Notes: generated by a model from the letters alone, not told the origin. A stretch of 64,000 bases of DNA from Alteribacillus iranensis (GCF_900113025.1 NZ_FONT01000002.1:1-64000), one strand, 5' to 3'; positions 44,796 to 53,835 are shown, numbered from the stretch's first letter. Translations and numbers: made by a program.

Positions 44796-44999
44796 TGGCC
44801 AGCCCCCGCTTCGTGATCAGGATATGATTTTCTCTACTTGTATCTTACAAATTTTTTATTAAATAAACAAATAATCATACTTTCCTAGACTTAAAATCTT
44901 TATTGCCTTCCATTTGTTTAGAATTCTCCCTTCTTGTTTAGAATAGAAATAGAATACAAGACCGGACAACACCATACCATTTAGGTAGGAGGGATAAAT

Positions 45000-45248
45000 A
45001 TGCAAGAACTTCCTGTACGGCATATTTTGTTTGAAGACAAGTGGGAAAAGTATACAGAAGCACTCCACATCCTTCAAGCAGAACTGAAAGAGAAGGAAGT
45101 CGACAACCGTTTACTAGATGAGTGTCTTGAAGCAGCTTTCGAACTAGCTGATCTTTCTGTCGATGAAGCATTCGTGACTGGCTATGAGAAGGGACGAAAA
45201 AATGGTATCAATCAGAAGTCGGTACCTGCTCCGTCTCGCGTCGGGTAG
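45000..45248 (+). CDS. Small hypothetical protein, 82 residues
   Basis: An acidic helical protein with a very good ribosome site (AGGTAGGAGGG) before its ATG. No family recognised. It is divergent from the first Usp gene, and its upstream region carries two direct repeats TTGTTTAGAAT (44914-44924 and 44934-44944), 20 bp apart, which could be a regulator site. Its position between two Usp paralogues is noteworthy. Confidence 0.6.
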   Translation: MQELPVRHILFEDKWEKYTEALHILQAELKEKEVDNRLLDECLEAAFELADLSVDEAFVTGYEKGRKNGINQKSVPAPSRVG

Positions 45249-45384
45249 GTCATAGAGAAAGGAGAAGGCTGTCGAAAGCAGGGACAGCCGTTACTCAGAT
45301 GTTAGAGAAACCATGTTCTGTCCCAGCAGGGTCTCTTCCGCGCTTGTCACGACGGACAGGCGCCTTCCTCTTTTTCTCTTATTC

Positions 45385-46056
45385 TTACGTATCCTCTTCT
45401 ATGTCTTTGAGAGAATAAACAATGCCTTCTTTCACTCTTACCTCTATCGTCTTATCCTCATTTGCTACGAAAGCAAAAATTCCATTATCAAAGTCAGTGT
45501 GTATGTGCCTGAAAAACACTCCCTCATAATTCGCTCTCTCATTTGGGTCTGTATCTTTTAACGTGTACGTACCATCATCCCTTTTGAATAAATAAGCCTT
45601 TCTTCCTTTCGCATATTCCCAATCCTCTTCTTCTTCCGATCGCTCCTTAGGTACGACATGTAAATCTGCATCAGGCAGCTCTTTTAATAATAAATCAATG
45701 ATGGAGCGACCGAGCAAATGAGTCCATACACTTTCCGCAGCTTGGCCGATGATGACTTGAGTAACTTCTTCCTTACGAGCAGTGTCTATCACAACATTTG
45801 TGATATCAATAGCTTTTGCTTTCTTTATGATCACTTTTGCCCCATATTTCTTTGCCAACTGCTTAAAAATGGGAATATCGACTTCTTTGTGATATTCATA
45901 CTCTTCATCAGGCAAGGAATCGAAAACCAATATAATGAGCTCAGCATTTAATTTTCGGGCTAGATAGCCGCCACGTCTGATTAATTTTCTCCCGGTATGT
46001 CCATAATCAACGCACACAAGGATTCGTTCTTCCGCTGGATTCATGCCATTCATCAT
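45385..46056 (-). CDS. KdpD-like universal stress protein, copy 2
   Basis: A 223-residue paralogue of the gene at 44127: the same LVCVDYGHTGRKLIRRGGYLARKLN start, VDIPIFKQLAKKYGAKVIIKKA, LGRSIIDLLLKELPDADLHVVP and the C-terminal HTDFDNGIFAF domain. Identity is high along the entire length, so the pair arose by duplication, later separated by the 82-residue gene. The start is uncertain by up to four codons (ATG at 46056, 46053 or 46044). Confidence 0.8.
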   Translation of the reverse strand: MMNGMNPAEERILVCVDYGHTGRKLIRRGGYLARKLNAELIILVFDSLPDEEYEYHKEVDIPIFKQLAKKYGAKVIIKKAKAIDITNVVIDTARKEEVTQVIIGQAAESVWTHLLGRSIIDLLLKELPDADLHVVPKERSEEEEDWEYAKGRKAYLFKRDDGTYTLKDTDPNERANYEGVFFRHIHTDFDNGIFAFVANEDKTIEVRVKEGIVYSLKDIEEDT

Positions 46057-46176
46057 GACGCCCCACTTTTCTATTCATTTTCCACCTTCATTATAGTCTT
46101 GCGTTACTCATAACATGCTATTTTTTCAAATGTCATTAACTATGTACTAACACTTTTCCCTGAAAAGGAGGTCCAT

Positions 46177-46218
46177 ATGCCCGAAGCACGTAAAAGAGCC
46201 TGGGACCAAACCCAGTAA
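46177..46218 (+). pseudogene. Small gene start cut by repeat B2
   Basis: AAAAGGAGG and an ATG six bases later open a frame MPEARKRAWDQTQ that stops after 13 codons. The frame runs into dispersed repeat B2, whose end begins at 46196. A real small gene interrupted by the repeat is likely; a leader peptide is the other choice. Confidence 0.35.
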
Positions 46219-46560
46219 ATGAATAATGCGCTCACAATAAGTGAGTGTGTTCTGCGTCTAAGTATAGATTGTATAAAAATACATTCGCTTGCCTCGGGCA
46301 AGGCGTCAGCTAACCGACGGAAAACCATCGTCGGTGGATCTTCCGCTCTTGCTTTTCCCGCAGGCGTCTCATGATTTTTGACAATCCATGCGTTTATAGA
46401 TGGAAAGTATTCATTTTCCCACAAAAAGGATACCTTCGCCGAGAAGACAAATCCTACCTGAGATGATGACAAACATTCAAATCAGAAAAGGTTCCAACCA
46501 TCAAGAATTGATGATTGGAACCCTTTTCAAGTCATGTTTGGCTAGTTATGTCCCAGCCCT
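46196..46560. repeat. Dispersed repeat B, copy 2
   Basis: Bounded by imperfect inverted ends, GAGCCTGGGACC and GTCCCAGCCCT, and containing GGATCTTCCGCTCTTGCTTTTCCCGCAG-type sequence (in pieces: GGATCTTCCGCT, TTTTCCCGCAG) like copy 1 at 40279-40545. Its right part includes the TRAP operon terminator. The remaining gap up to the Usp gene holds no other gene. Confidence 0.65.
46486..46527 (-). terminator. Terminator of the TRAP-TAXI operon
   Basis: AAAAGGTTCCAA...TCA pairs with TGA...TTGGAACCCTTTT (one bulge) around a five-base loop. It is T-rich at the 3' end on the minus strand, about 45 bp after the permease stop codon. Confidence 0.75.
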
Positions 46561-46569
46561 TCATCGTAT

Positions 46570-48552
46570 TTAGATTGCTTTTAAGGACGCAACTCCTTCT
46601 TTCTTCGCTCTCAGCCACTGCAAGCCGACAACGACGATAATGATAGATAATCCAATAATATCTTGAAGGAGTGCCGGGGTCATAAACATCAAGGCCCCTG
46701 CGAATAATAAAACGCGCAGCAGCGGGTTTATATGTGTCATAAAAAATCCTTCTGTTGCTGTTCCGAGCATGATTACCCCTAGCACGGACGTAATAACAAC
46801 AACAATGCCTTCTCCTAACGTCGTATTTGTGAGTAAAAGAGACTCATTAAATACGAACAAGTAAGGTACGATGAACCCTGCTATTGCCAGTTTCATCGAT
46901 ATGAACCCTGTCCTCATGGCTTGCCCGCCTGCTATACCTGCTGCGGCAAAAGCAGCAAGAGCAACCGGTGGCGTAATGTTTGCGAAAATACCAAAATAAA
47001 ATACAAATAAATGAGCAACTAGTGGTTGAATTCCAAGCTCCACCAAGGCAGGCGCAGCCATCGTTGCAGTAATGATATATGTTGGGATACTTGGAAGTCC
47101 CATTCCTAACACGATACATGCAAGCATCGTGAAGATCAGTGTCAGCAATAAGTTGGCTCCTCCTAATGTGACAATGGCGTTGGCAAGCTTAATACCAAAA
47201 CCAGTCATTGTGGCGACACCAACTATGATCCCAACAGCGGCACAGGCAATAGCAACAGCAAGCGCCGTACGAGCCCCTTCCTCAAGGGCTTCCACAATAT
47301 CCTTCAACGACATTCTGGTTGTTTTTCTAAACATGGCTACTACGACTGTTACAACGATCGTCAGCAATGCAGAGAAGATAATCGTGCGACCACTGAAAAA
47401 CAACATATACATTAAAAACAGCAATGGAATAAGCAAGTGTCCTCGTTCTTTCATTACTTGCTTCACTTGCGGCAAGTTATCTCGAGAAATACCTTGCAAT
47501 CCTTCTTTCGTAGCTCTCAAATGAATTTGAACAATGCTTGCTACGTAAAATAATATAGCCGGAAGCAACGCAGCCAATGCAATGTCCTTATATGGTATGC
47601 CTAACATTTCGGCCATAATAAATGCCGATGCCCCCATAATAGGAGGTAAAATTTGACCTCCTACCGAAGCTGCAGCTTCCACGGCTCCGGCAAAGTTTCG
47701 TTTATACCCAATTTTCTTCATGAGCGGTATAGTGAATGAACCGGTAGTTACAACATTCGCAATAGCAGAGCCATTAATACTGCCAAGAAAACCTGAAGCG
47801 ATTACACTCACTTTTGCTGGACCGCCTTTTGACTGTCCTGCTACAGCTAATGCCAAATCATTGAAAAATTGACCCATCCCTGATTTTCCAAGAAAAGCTC
47901 CAAATAAAATAAATAAGAATATATAAGTCGCAGAAACTCCAATAGCTGTACCGTAAACCCCTTCGGTTGTCACATACATAAAACCAACTAAATCTTCCCA
48001 TGTATATCCGCGATGACGGAAAATACCAGGCATTAAGTTTCCGAACATTCCATAGAGGAAAAACAGTATGGCTAGGGTAGGGAGAGCCCAGCCTGTCACA
48101 CGTCTAGCTGCCTCTAATACAAGCAATACGAGAATAATACCAAAAATTAAGTCGGTACTGTTCGGCAGTCCTCCGCGATTCATGATTGCTGTGTAATCGA
48201 TAAAGAAATAAATGGTGGTAGAAAATGCGATAAGAGCAAATGCAATGTCATAAATCGGTACTTTTTTTGATTTCGACTTTTTAAAAGGCGGGTAAAGAAT
48301 AAATATTAAGGCAAGTACCACTGCCACATGCAAGGAGCGATGCTGAAGAGTCTGCGGCATCCCGGCATAAGAAGTATATAAATGATAAACAGATAAAAAC
48401 ACGGCTAGTATAGTGACTATTTTTGGTACTAATGGATTCTTAAATGTACGAAATCGTGACTCACTGTCATATTTTCTTAATGTTTCTTCATCTACACTGT
48501 TGTCCGGGGTGAGGTCAGGATCATACGTAACGTTTTTCTCCTTTTTTTCCAT
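46570..48552 (-). CDS. TRAP transporter fused permease (TAXI type)
   Basis: About 660 residues with some 16-18 membrane segments, fusing the small (DctQ-like) and large (DctM-like) TRAP subunits. Seen: GFLGSINGSAIANVVTTGSFTIPLMKK, AAASVGGQILPPIMGASAFIMAEMLG, and VLGMGLPSIPTYIITATMAAP. It imports an organic anion with sodium, supplied by the TAXI-type binding protein encoded upstream. The ATG at 48552 has AGGTG six bases upstream; a GTG three codons earlier (48561) overlaps the DUF1850 stop codon. It is the last gene of the operon. Confidence 0.92.
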   Translation of the reverse strand: MEKKEKNVTYDPDLTPDNSVDEETLRKYDSESRFRTFKNPLVPKIVTILAVFLSVYHLYTSYAGMPQTLQHRSLHVAVVLALIFILYPPFKKSKSKKVPIYDIAFALIAFSTTIYFFIDYTAIMNRGGLPNSTDLIFGIILVLLVLEAARRVTGWALPTLAILFFLYGMFGNLMPGIFRHRGYTWEDLVGFMYVTTEGVYGTAIGVSATYIFLFILFGAFLGKSGMGQFFNDLALAVAGQSKGGPAKVSVIASGFLGSINGSAIANVVTTGSFTIPLMKKIGYKRNFAGAVEAAASVGGQILPPIMGASAFIMAEMLGIPYKDIALAALLPAILFYVASIVQIHLRATKEGLQGISRDNLPQVKQVMKERGHLLIPLLFLMYMLFFSGRTIIFSALLTIVVTVVVAMFRKTTRMSLKDIVEALEEGARTALAVAIACAAVGIIVGVATMTGFGIKLANAIVTLGGANLLLTLIFTMLACIVLGMGLPSIPTYIITATMAAPALVELGIQPLVAHLFVFYFGIFANITPPVALAAFAAAGIAGGQAMRTGFISMKLAIAGFIVPYLFVFNESLLLTNTTLGEGIVVVITSVLGVIMLGTATEGFFMTHINPLLRVLLFAGALMFMTPALLQDIIGLSIIIVVVGLQWLRAKKEGVASLKAI

Positions 48553-48557
48553 CCCGT

Positions 48558-49040
48558 TCACCTACTTTCTATACATATTTCGATTGGTTCATGATGAGGT
48601 AATTCTTTCATAAGCGAGTGCTCCTCACGGAAAGTAACCTTGTGTTCTGCATCATGCGAATGAATCCATTGATAGCAGTCTAACTTTTTGTTGATATCTT
48701 CATAGACAACGTTTCCATCTTTAAACGTGACCTTTTCATCATTTTCATGATCTACACCCGCTCCATAAGATTGAAAGCGAGTTTGCGTAAGGATTAATTC
48801 TCCTTCTTCGTCTACTTTCAATTGGTCCTCCCATAATGTTTTTTCAACGGAATGAGTCCAACTGATAGTGATTTTTTCTCCTATTTCCGCTTCTTCTTCC
48901 CAATATGTCTCACCCGTCTCCTGGTGCTTGACTACAACCCAATACTCAGTGGATTGACAGGAAGCAAGCAATATAGGTAATGCTAATAGGATGGATGAAA
49001 AGGCCTTCACAGAGGCCTTTCCATCCTTATACCAATTCAT
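48558..49040 (-). CDS. DUF1850 lipoprotein of the TRAP-TAXI operon
   Basis: About 160 residues with a hydrophobic signal ending in a lipobox LLASC (near residue 28) and the DUF1850 pattern: GEKITISWTHSVEKTLWED and FQSYGAGVDHE. DUF1850 proteins occur almost only with TAXI-type TRAP transporters and are thought to be accessory; the role is not known. The ATG is 1 bp after the TAXI stop. A GTG ten codons later with AAAGG upstream is an alternative start. Confidence 0.82.
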   Translation of the reverse strand: MNWYKDGKASVKAFSSILLALPILLASCQSTEYWVVVKHQETGETYWEEEAEIGEKITISWTHSVEKTLWEDQLKVDEEGELILTQTRFQSYGAGVDHENDEKVTFKDGNVVYEDINKKLDCYQWIHSHDAEHKVTFREEHSLMKELPHHEPIEICIESR

Positions 49041-49041
49041 T

Positions 49042-50025
49042 CTATTCAAGCACACCTTCTTCTTGGTAGTACTTTTCAGCGCCAGGGTGGAGAGGTATAA
49101 CAACACCATCTGCCGACCCTTCAAGCGAAACATCAGCTGCAGCATTGTGAGCGTTTTGCAAGGACTCAATGTTATCGAAAATAGATTTCGTGAGATTATA
49201 TACTTCCTCTTCACCTAGTTCGGAGTTTACCATTAACACATTTTGAATAATTGCTGTATTTATATCTTCCTCATTCTCATATACTCCAGCTTCAATTACC
49301 CCTTCTTGGAAGAATGGATATTTATCTAACAGAGCTTGCATTTCCTCTCCTTCGATCGGAAGCACATTCACATCATTTTGAGTAGAGAAATCGATAACAG
49401 CTGAATTCGGTACCCCACTGTTAATGAAAGCTGCATCAATCATACCGTTTTTCATTTGGTCTACAGATTCAGCGAAAGAAAGATAATCTTCTTCAATGTC
49501 ATCATAGCTTAAGCCATACGCTTCCAAGATAAGGCGTGCGTTAAGCTCTGTACCGGACGCGGCTGCACCAACACCGACTTTTTTCCCTTCTAAATCAGCA
49601 ACACTTTCAATGCCAGAATCTGCAGGAGCAATTACTTGCACATAGTTCGGATAAAGGTTTCCGATAGCTGTCAAATGCTCTCGAGGTTCTTCTTCTTCAA
49701 ACGCGCCACTTCCTTCGTACGCTTGTAATGCACTATCTGACATTACTAATGCCAGCTCCGCTCGATTTGTATCTAAGAGATTAATGTTTTCTACAGAAGC
49801 TCCTGTTGCTTGTACAGAAGTATCTGCTACTTCACTCTCTTCCAAAATATTTGCAATCGCACCTCCGATTGGATAATATACTCCGGACGTACCGCCTGTA
49901 GCTATTGTATAAATACTAGTACTTGCTCCACCGGAATTTCCTCCATCGGCTGACTGACTTCCATCTTCCCCACAAGCCGTAAGTAAGAGCGCACTGGATA
50001 ACACTGCCGTCAATAATTTTTTCAT
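49042..50025 (-). CDS. TAXI-family TRAP transporter solute-binding lipoprotein
   Basis: A 327-residue lipoprotein (lipobox LLTACG) of the TAXI family: YTIATGGTSGVYYPIGGAIA, TGASVENINLL, and GKKVGVGAAASGTELNARLIL. Family members bind glutamate, glutamine or other organic acids. It heads the operon TAXI-DUF1850-permease and has a sigma-54 promoter about 40-55 bp upstream. GGGGG precedes the ATG. Confidence 0.92.
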   Translation of the reverse strand: MKKLLTAVLSSALLLTACGEDGSQSADGGNSGGASTSIYTIATGGTSGVYYPIGGAIANILEESEVADTSVQATGASVENINLLDTNRAELALVMSDSALQAYEGSGAFEEEEPREHLTAIGNLYPNYVQVIAPADSGIESVADLEGKKVGVGAAASGTELNARLILEAYGLSYDDIEEDYLSFAESVDQMKNGMIDAAFINSGVPNSAVIDFSTQNDVNVLPIEGEEMQALLDKYPFFQEGVIEAGVYENEEDINTAIIQNVLMVNSELGEEEVYNLTKSIFDNIESLQNAHNAAADVSLEGSADGVVIPLHPGAEKYYQEEGVLE

Positions 50026-50061
50026 GTTGTTTCCCCCTTATTTATTACTACATCATTACAT

Positions 50062-50078
50062 TGCAATATTTATGCCAA
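50062..50078 (-). promoter_or_regulatory. Sigma-54 (-24/-12) promoter of the TRAP-TAXI operon
   Basis: Minus strand TTGGCATAAATATTGCA has GG and GC at the right places (consensus TTGGCAC-n5-TTGCA), about 40 bp before the TAXI ATG. A sigma-54-dependent regulator is encoded right upstream, which strongly supports the call. Confidence 0.85.
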
Positions 50079-50125
50079 AATAAAAACGCTTTCAATTCAG
50101 TTTTTTTACTCTCTTTGAACATTAT

Positions 50126-50166
50126 AAAAACGGCAAATAATGCCGAAGTGGCATCTTTTGCCGTTT
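50126..50166 (-). terminator. Terminator of the two-component operon
   Basis: AAACGGCAAA and TTTGCCGTTT with an inner ATGCC/GGCAT form a long stem followed by TTTT on the minus strand. It separates the regulator genes from the sigma-54 promoter. Confidence 0.85.
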
Positions 50167-50169
50167 CAT

Positions 50170-51525
50170 TTAAGAGAGATCGTATGTTTTTATTTTGTCA
50201 CGAAGGCTGCGTTCACTAATTCCAAGCATTGATGCTGTTCGCTTTCGATGTCCATCATTTGCTTTTAACGTAGCTTCTATGATTCTTTTTTCCACGTCTT
50301 TCATCGTCATTCCTACAAACGCTTCTGCTGCTTCCTCTTTCGATAACGGCGACATGTGTACTCCTTGCACGTAGGAAGGTAAGTTTGTTTTTTCTATTAT
50401 TTCTCCATCCGCCATTACCATCGCAGCTTCGACAATGTTTGCCAGTTCTCGTACATTTCCCGGGAAATGATATTGAAAGAGACATTCTTCCGCTTCTTTT
50501 GATAATCCTTTTATTCTCATTCCCATTTCGTTGTTATATATCGTTAAATAGTGTTTGATTAAATAAGGCAAATCCTCTTTCCTCTCTCGTAGCGGAGGAA
50601 GTTCGATTTGGATGACGTGAAGGCGAAAGTATAAATCTTCTCTAAAGGATCCATCTTTTACTGCTTGCTGCAAATCTTTGTTAGTTGCTGCAATCACTCG
50701 CACGTCTACTTTTTCTGTTTTATTTGACCCCAATGGCGTAACTTCTTTTAATTGAAGAACTCTTAATAGTTTTGCCTGCAAAGATAAGGGCATATCTCCA
50801 ATTTCATCAAGAAAGATCGTTCCACCATCAGCCAGTTGGAATTTACCTTGCTTTTTTCCCTCAGCGCCTGTAAAAGCTCCTTTTTCATAACCAAACCATT
50901 CACTTTCAAGCAAATTCTCAGGAATTGCTGCACAATTAATGGTTTCCAAATGGCCTTGCCTTCTCTTCCCTGAAAAATGAATGGAACGGGCTACGAGTTC
51001 TTTTCCTGTGCCGCTTTCTCCAGTGATTAATACATTCGTATCTACTTCTTTCACCTTGTGAATCATCTGGTACACTTCAGTCATTGATCGGCTTGTCCCA
51101 ATCATGCCTTCCTCGTTATACTTTCTCTCTAATTCTTCCGTAAGGTACTCTACTCTTCGATTAAGTTCACTGTAATGAAGTGCTTTTTCAATGACTGAGT
51201 TTAACTCTTCCGTATTGATCGGTTTGGTTAAATAAGAGTAGGCCCCCATTTGTAAAGCCTCAACAGACGAGTCAATGGAACCATAAGCGGTGATCATTAC
51301 TACTAGCGTATCAGGATGACGCTTTTTCACTTCAGTTAGTATTTCCAAGCCATCCCGATTCCCTATTTTCAAATCTAATAAACATAAATGAATCGTATTC
51401 TCGTTCATCCATTGAAGGCCTTTATCGGGGTCTGTCGTACTTGTCACACTGTACTCATCTTCTAACGCAAACTCCAAAGCAGAACAAATGGATGGCTCAT
51501 CATCAATAATAAGAATATTGGCCAT
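50170..51525 (-). CDS. Sigma-54-dependent (NtrC/DctD-type) response regulator
   Basis: A 451-residue activator. The receiver domain (1-120) has ILIIDDE, the phosphoaspartate in LCLLDLKIGNRDG, and LTKPINTEEL. The AAA+ domain (about 140-380) has Walker A GESGTGKE, the sigma-54 contact GAFTGAEGKK, Walker B GGTIFLDEIGDMP and the arginine-finger region FREDLYFRL. The C-terminal Fis-type helix-turn-helix (RKRTASMLGISERSLRDKIK) binds enhancers. With the kinase at 51538 it should activate the sigma-54 promoter at 50062. ATG after GGAGG. Confidence 0.94.
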   Translation of the reverse strand: MANILIIDDEPSICSALEFALEDEYSVTSTTDPDKGLQWMNENTIHLCLLDLKIGNRDGLEILTEVKKRHPDTLVVMITAYGSIDSSVEALQMGAYSYLTKPINTEELNSVIEKALHYSELNRRVEYLTEELERKYNEEGMIGTSRSMTEVYQMIHKVKEVDTNVLITGESGTGKELVARSIHFSGKRRQGHLETINCAAIPENLLESEWFGYEKGAFTGAEGKKQGKFQLADGGTIFLDEIGDMPLSLQAKLLRVLQLKEVTPLGSNKTEKVDVRVIAATNKDLQQAVKDGSFREDLYFRLHVIQIELPPLRERKEDLPYLIKHYLTIYNNEMGMRIKGLSKEAEECLFQYHFPGNVRELANIVEAAMVMADGEIIEKTNLPSYVQGVHMSPLSKEEAAEAFVGMTMKDVEKRIIEATLKANDGHRKRTASMLGISERSLRDKIKTYDLS

Positions 51526-51537
51526 ATCGCACCTCCT

Positions 51538-53532
51538 CTAGTCATTTATCACATCTTTTCTTGTTTCGACGAATGGAAATATTAATTCAATACGCGTCCC
51601 TTCTCCTTCTTCTCCATCTATTATTAGCTGTCCCTTGTTCTCTGTCACGTACTGATGGGCAATCGATAAGCCAAGCCCAGTTCCTTTTTCTTTCGTTGTA
51701 TAAAATGGCTCTAATAACATTTGTTTTGCATTGTCGGAGATGCCAGTTCCTTCATCTTCTAGAACGATGTGAACCATTTTCGTTGTTTTCCATGCCCGAA
51801 TAGTAAAAGTTAACCCTTCTCTATTTTTTTCCTCCATGGCATCCATTCCATTAATCATTAAATTAATAATGACTTGCTTTAATTGGTCTGCATCTACCTT
51901 AACATATAAGTGTTCTGGAGCTGACCAAGAAAGGATAAAGCCCTTTTTCTCCATAGCACTTTCAAACAATACGACACAGTCTTGAATGATAGTTGCTACA
52001 TTGACTACTTCCCTTTTTTGTCGAGGTGGTCGTGAGTAATTCATTAATCCTTCAATTAGCTGGTTAATTCGATCAATTTCTTGTGGTAAAAATGTACTCA
52101 TCTTTTCTCTAAATTTTTCATTTTGAAACTTTTTCGGGAGCAACTCCACAAATGTTTTTATAGAGGATAAAGGGTTCCTGATTTCATGAGCAATTCCTGC
52201 CACTACTCGAATCAACGCTCGGCTCTTCTCTTGCTCAAAAATTTGCATCCTCATCTTCTGTTCTTCTGTATTATCTTCTAATCCAAAAATTATCCCTTTC
52301 ACGTCACCGGTAAAATCGTTTAAAGGATAAACATAATAACGTAAGTATAATTTCTGATCGCCGTTTCTTATCCAAGTCGTTTCTAACCCTAAATATTGTG
52401 TTCCGTCTCCTTCAATCACAGGAGAGAACTTGGAATGGAGTACCTCCTTTAAAAATGGATGCTCTGTGTAAAACTTGCCTGTATATTTTCCTTCCATACC
52501 AAGAATATGCTTTGCTCTCGGGTTAATAGAGGTAATCTTTTTTTCCTCATCAATGGTAATAATTCCTCGCGGGCTGGAATTTAATATCTGTCGTTGAAAT
52601 TCCGTGCTATTCTTCGTTTGTTTGATTTGTTCTTGCAGAGATTGGTTGAGAACGTTCAAATCAGTTGTTTTTCGTTTTACCTCTATTTGGAGCTGCCGAT
52701 TCCATCTCACCCAAATGAGTATGAGTATAACAGCAATGACAAGCAATGTCCCTATAATTCGGACGGCATTCCACAGTTGATCAACGATGAGGCTCTCTCT
52801 TTCACCAAACCATTTTTCGTACAACTCAAGGTATGTCCCATTGCTCTTTACCTCTCGAAGACCTTCATTTACAGTATTTAACAATGAATAACGTTCTTTG
52901 CCGACGCCAATAGTATATTCAAGCGGTAACATATGTTTTTCTACAAACGTATACGAATCGTGAAGAGCATGGTTTTGCACATAGTATTCAGCCATTAACA
53001 CGTTTCCAGCAAAAGCGTCCGCTCTTCCTTGCAAAAAGACACGCAGCGCCGTCTCTTGGTTACTCGTAGCTTGGTAGCGGAGCCTTCTAATATTTCTTAA
53101 AAACTCCTCCTCTACACTATGTCGCTGCAATGCAACCGTGTGAGACGACAAATCTGAAATTCCATGTATATCCGCCTCTTTCGGCACGAGAAGTCCTGAC
53201 GAGGTGGATAAAATAGAATCACTAAATTCCACCACTTCTGCGTTTCGGTCTGAAAAAGGAATAGATAGAATCATGTCGATTTCATTATTCGCCATCGCTC
53301 TCAATGATTCTTCCTGGGTCATAGGGATATATTCCACGGAATAACCTGTATGTTTAGCGACGTGATTTAATAATTCAACAGAAAACCCTGTGACACGATC
53401 ATCTTCGTTTATATGCATTGGCGGCAAATGAGGATCATACGCTACAGTAAGTGTATTATTTTCTTCAGCATGGAGCGGCATAGTAAATACCATGCTTATG
53501 ACGGCAATAAGTATCCCAATCCGGCATTTCAC
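51538..53532 (-). CDS. Sensor histidine kinase with solute-binding (SBP3) sensor domain
   Basis: About 664 residues. A signal peptide is followed by an extracellular solute-binding type-3 domain (about 25-245; LTVAYDPHLPPMHI), a membrane segment (about 255-275), a PAS domain (about 320-430; NSSPRGIITIDEEKKI), the phosphoacceptor VAGIAHEIRNPLSSIKT and an ATPase domain ending EPFYTTKEKGTGLGLSIAHQYV. It probably binds the ligand directly or meets it through a binding protein. The GTG at 53532 has GAGGAGG six bases upstream; the ATG two codons earlier is too close. It precedes the regulator gene by 12 bp. Confidence 0.93.
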   Translation of the reverse strand: MKCRIGILIAVISMVFTMPLHAEENNTLTVAYDPHLPPMHINEDDRVTGFSVELLNHVAKHTGYSVEYIPMTQEESLRAMANNEIDMILSIPFSDRNAEVVEFSDSILSTSSGLLVPKEADIHGISDLSSHTVALQRHSVEEEFLRNIRRLRYQATSNQETALRVFLQGRADAFAGNVLMAEYYVQNHALHDSYTFVEKHMLPLEYTIGVGKERYSLLNTVNEGLREVKSNGTYLELYEKWFGERESLIVDQLWNAVRIIGTLLVIAVILILIWVRWNRQLQIEVKRKTTDLNVLNQSLQEQIKQTKNSTEFQRQILNSSPRGIITIDEEKKITSINPRAKHILGMEGKYTGKFYTEHPFLKEVLHSKFSPVIEGDGTQYLGLETTWIRNGDQKLYLRYYVYPLNDFTGDVKGIIFGLEDNTEEQKMRMQIFEQEKSRALIRVVAGIAHEIRNPLSSIKTFVELLPKKFQNEKFREKMSTFLPQEIDRINQLIEGLMNYSRPPRQKREVVNVATIIQDCVVLFESAMEKKGFILSWSAPEHLYVKVDADQLKQVIINLMINGMDAMEEKNREGLTFTIRAWKTTKMVHIVLEDEGTGISDNAKQMLLEPFYTTKEKGTGLGLSIAHQYVTENKGQLIIDGEEGEGTRIELIFPFVETRKDVIND

Positions 53533-53588
53533 TTGCATCCTCCTCTTTCTCTTACAGTTACAACAAAGCGTTTAACCTGCAGCAATTT

Positions 53589-53617
53589 TTGATTTTCACG
53601 GGAAGGTGGCTTATAAT
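53589..53617 (+). promoter_or_regulatory. Sigma-A promoter of the antisense RNA
   Basis: TTGATT (53589-53594), 17 bp, TATAAT (53612-53617), on the plus strand, with no gene behind it except the candidate antisense RNA. Confidence 0.7.
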
Positions 53618-53623
53618 AAATAG

Positions 53624-53760
53624 AGAAAAGAAAGGAACGCCAGGGACATTGTCCTCTGACGTTCAAGACGGCTGCTAAAGAGAAGCGGCGGTAATGAAAA
53701 TCGGATCACTGGAAAAAGTAACCTGCCTCCGGCCAGAGGATAATGGGGTTACTTTTTTCT
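53624..53760 (+). ncRNA. Candidate antisense RNA (antitoxin) to the toxin gene
   Basis: From the promoter at 53589-53617 transcription would give an RNA of about 135 nt: a first hairpin near 53636-53664 (AACG...CGTT with AGGGACA/TGTCCT), then a linker, then the shared terminator hairpin 53713-53757 with T-rich tail. It overlaps the 3' end of the toxin message on the other strand, so it can pair with it, as in TxpA/RatA and Fst-type loci. It has no open frame of its own. No expression evidence is available. Confidence 0.55.
53713..53757. terminator. Bidirectional terminator shared by toxin and antisense RNA
   Basis: AAAAGTAACC pairs with GGTTACTTTT, with an inner CCTC/GAGG stem, and T-runs on both strands. 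Confidence 0.85.
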
Positions 53761-53835
53761 TTTTTCCGAAACAATGGTTGCAACGAGAGCGCCAAAAGCA
53801 ATCATCACCATCAGCATTTCGAACAGAGTTACCAA
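53749..53835 (-). CDS. Type I toxin: short holin-like membrane peptide
   Basis: A 28-residue peptide, MVTLFEMLMVMIAFGALVATIVSEKRKK written in two parts as MVTLFEMLMVMIAFGA and LVATIVSEKRKK: a short acidic start, one hydrophobic helix of about 20 residues and a basic tail, the exact plan of the Hol_Tox family (TxpA-like). The TTG start has AAGGGGG six to eight bases upstream. It has its own promoter (53918-53946) and a leader of about 75 bases. Such peptides damage the membrane when made in excess and are held in check by an antisense RNA. Confidence 0.75.
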   Translation of the reverse strand: MVTLFEMLMVMIAFGALVATIVSEKRKK

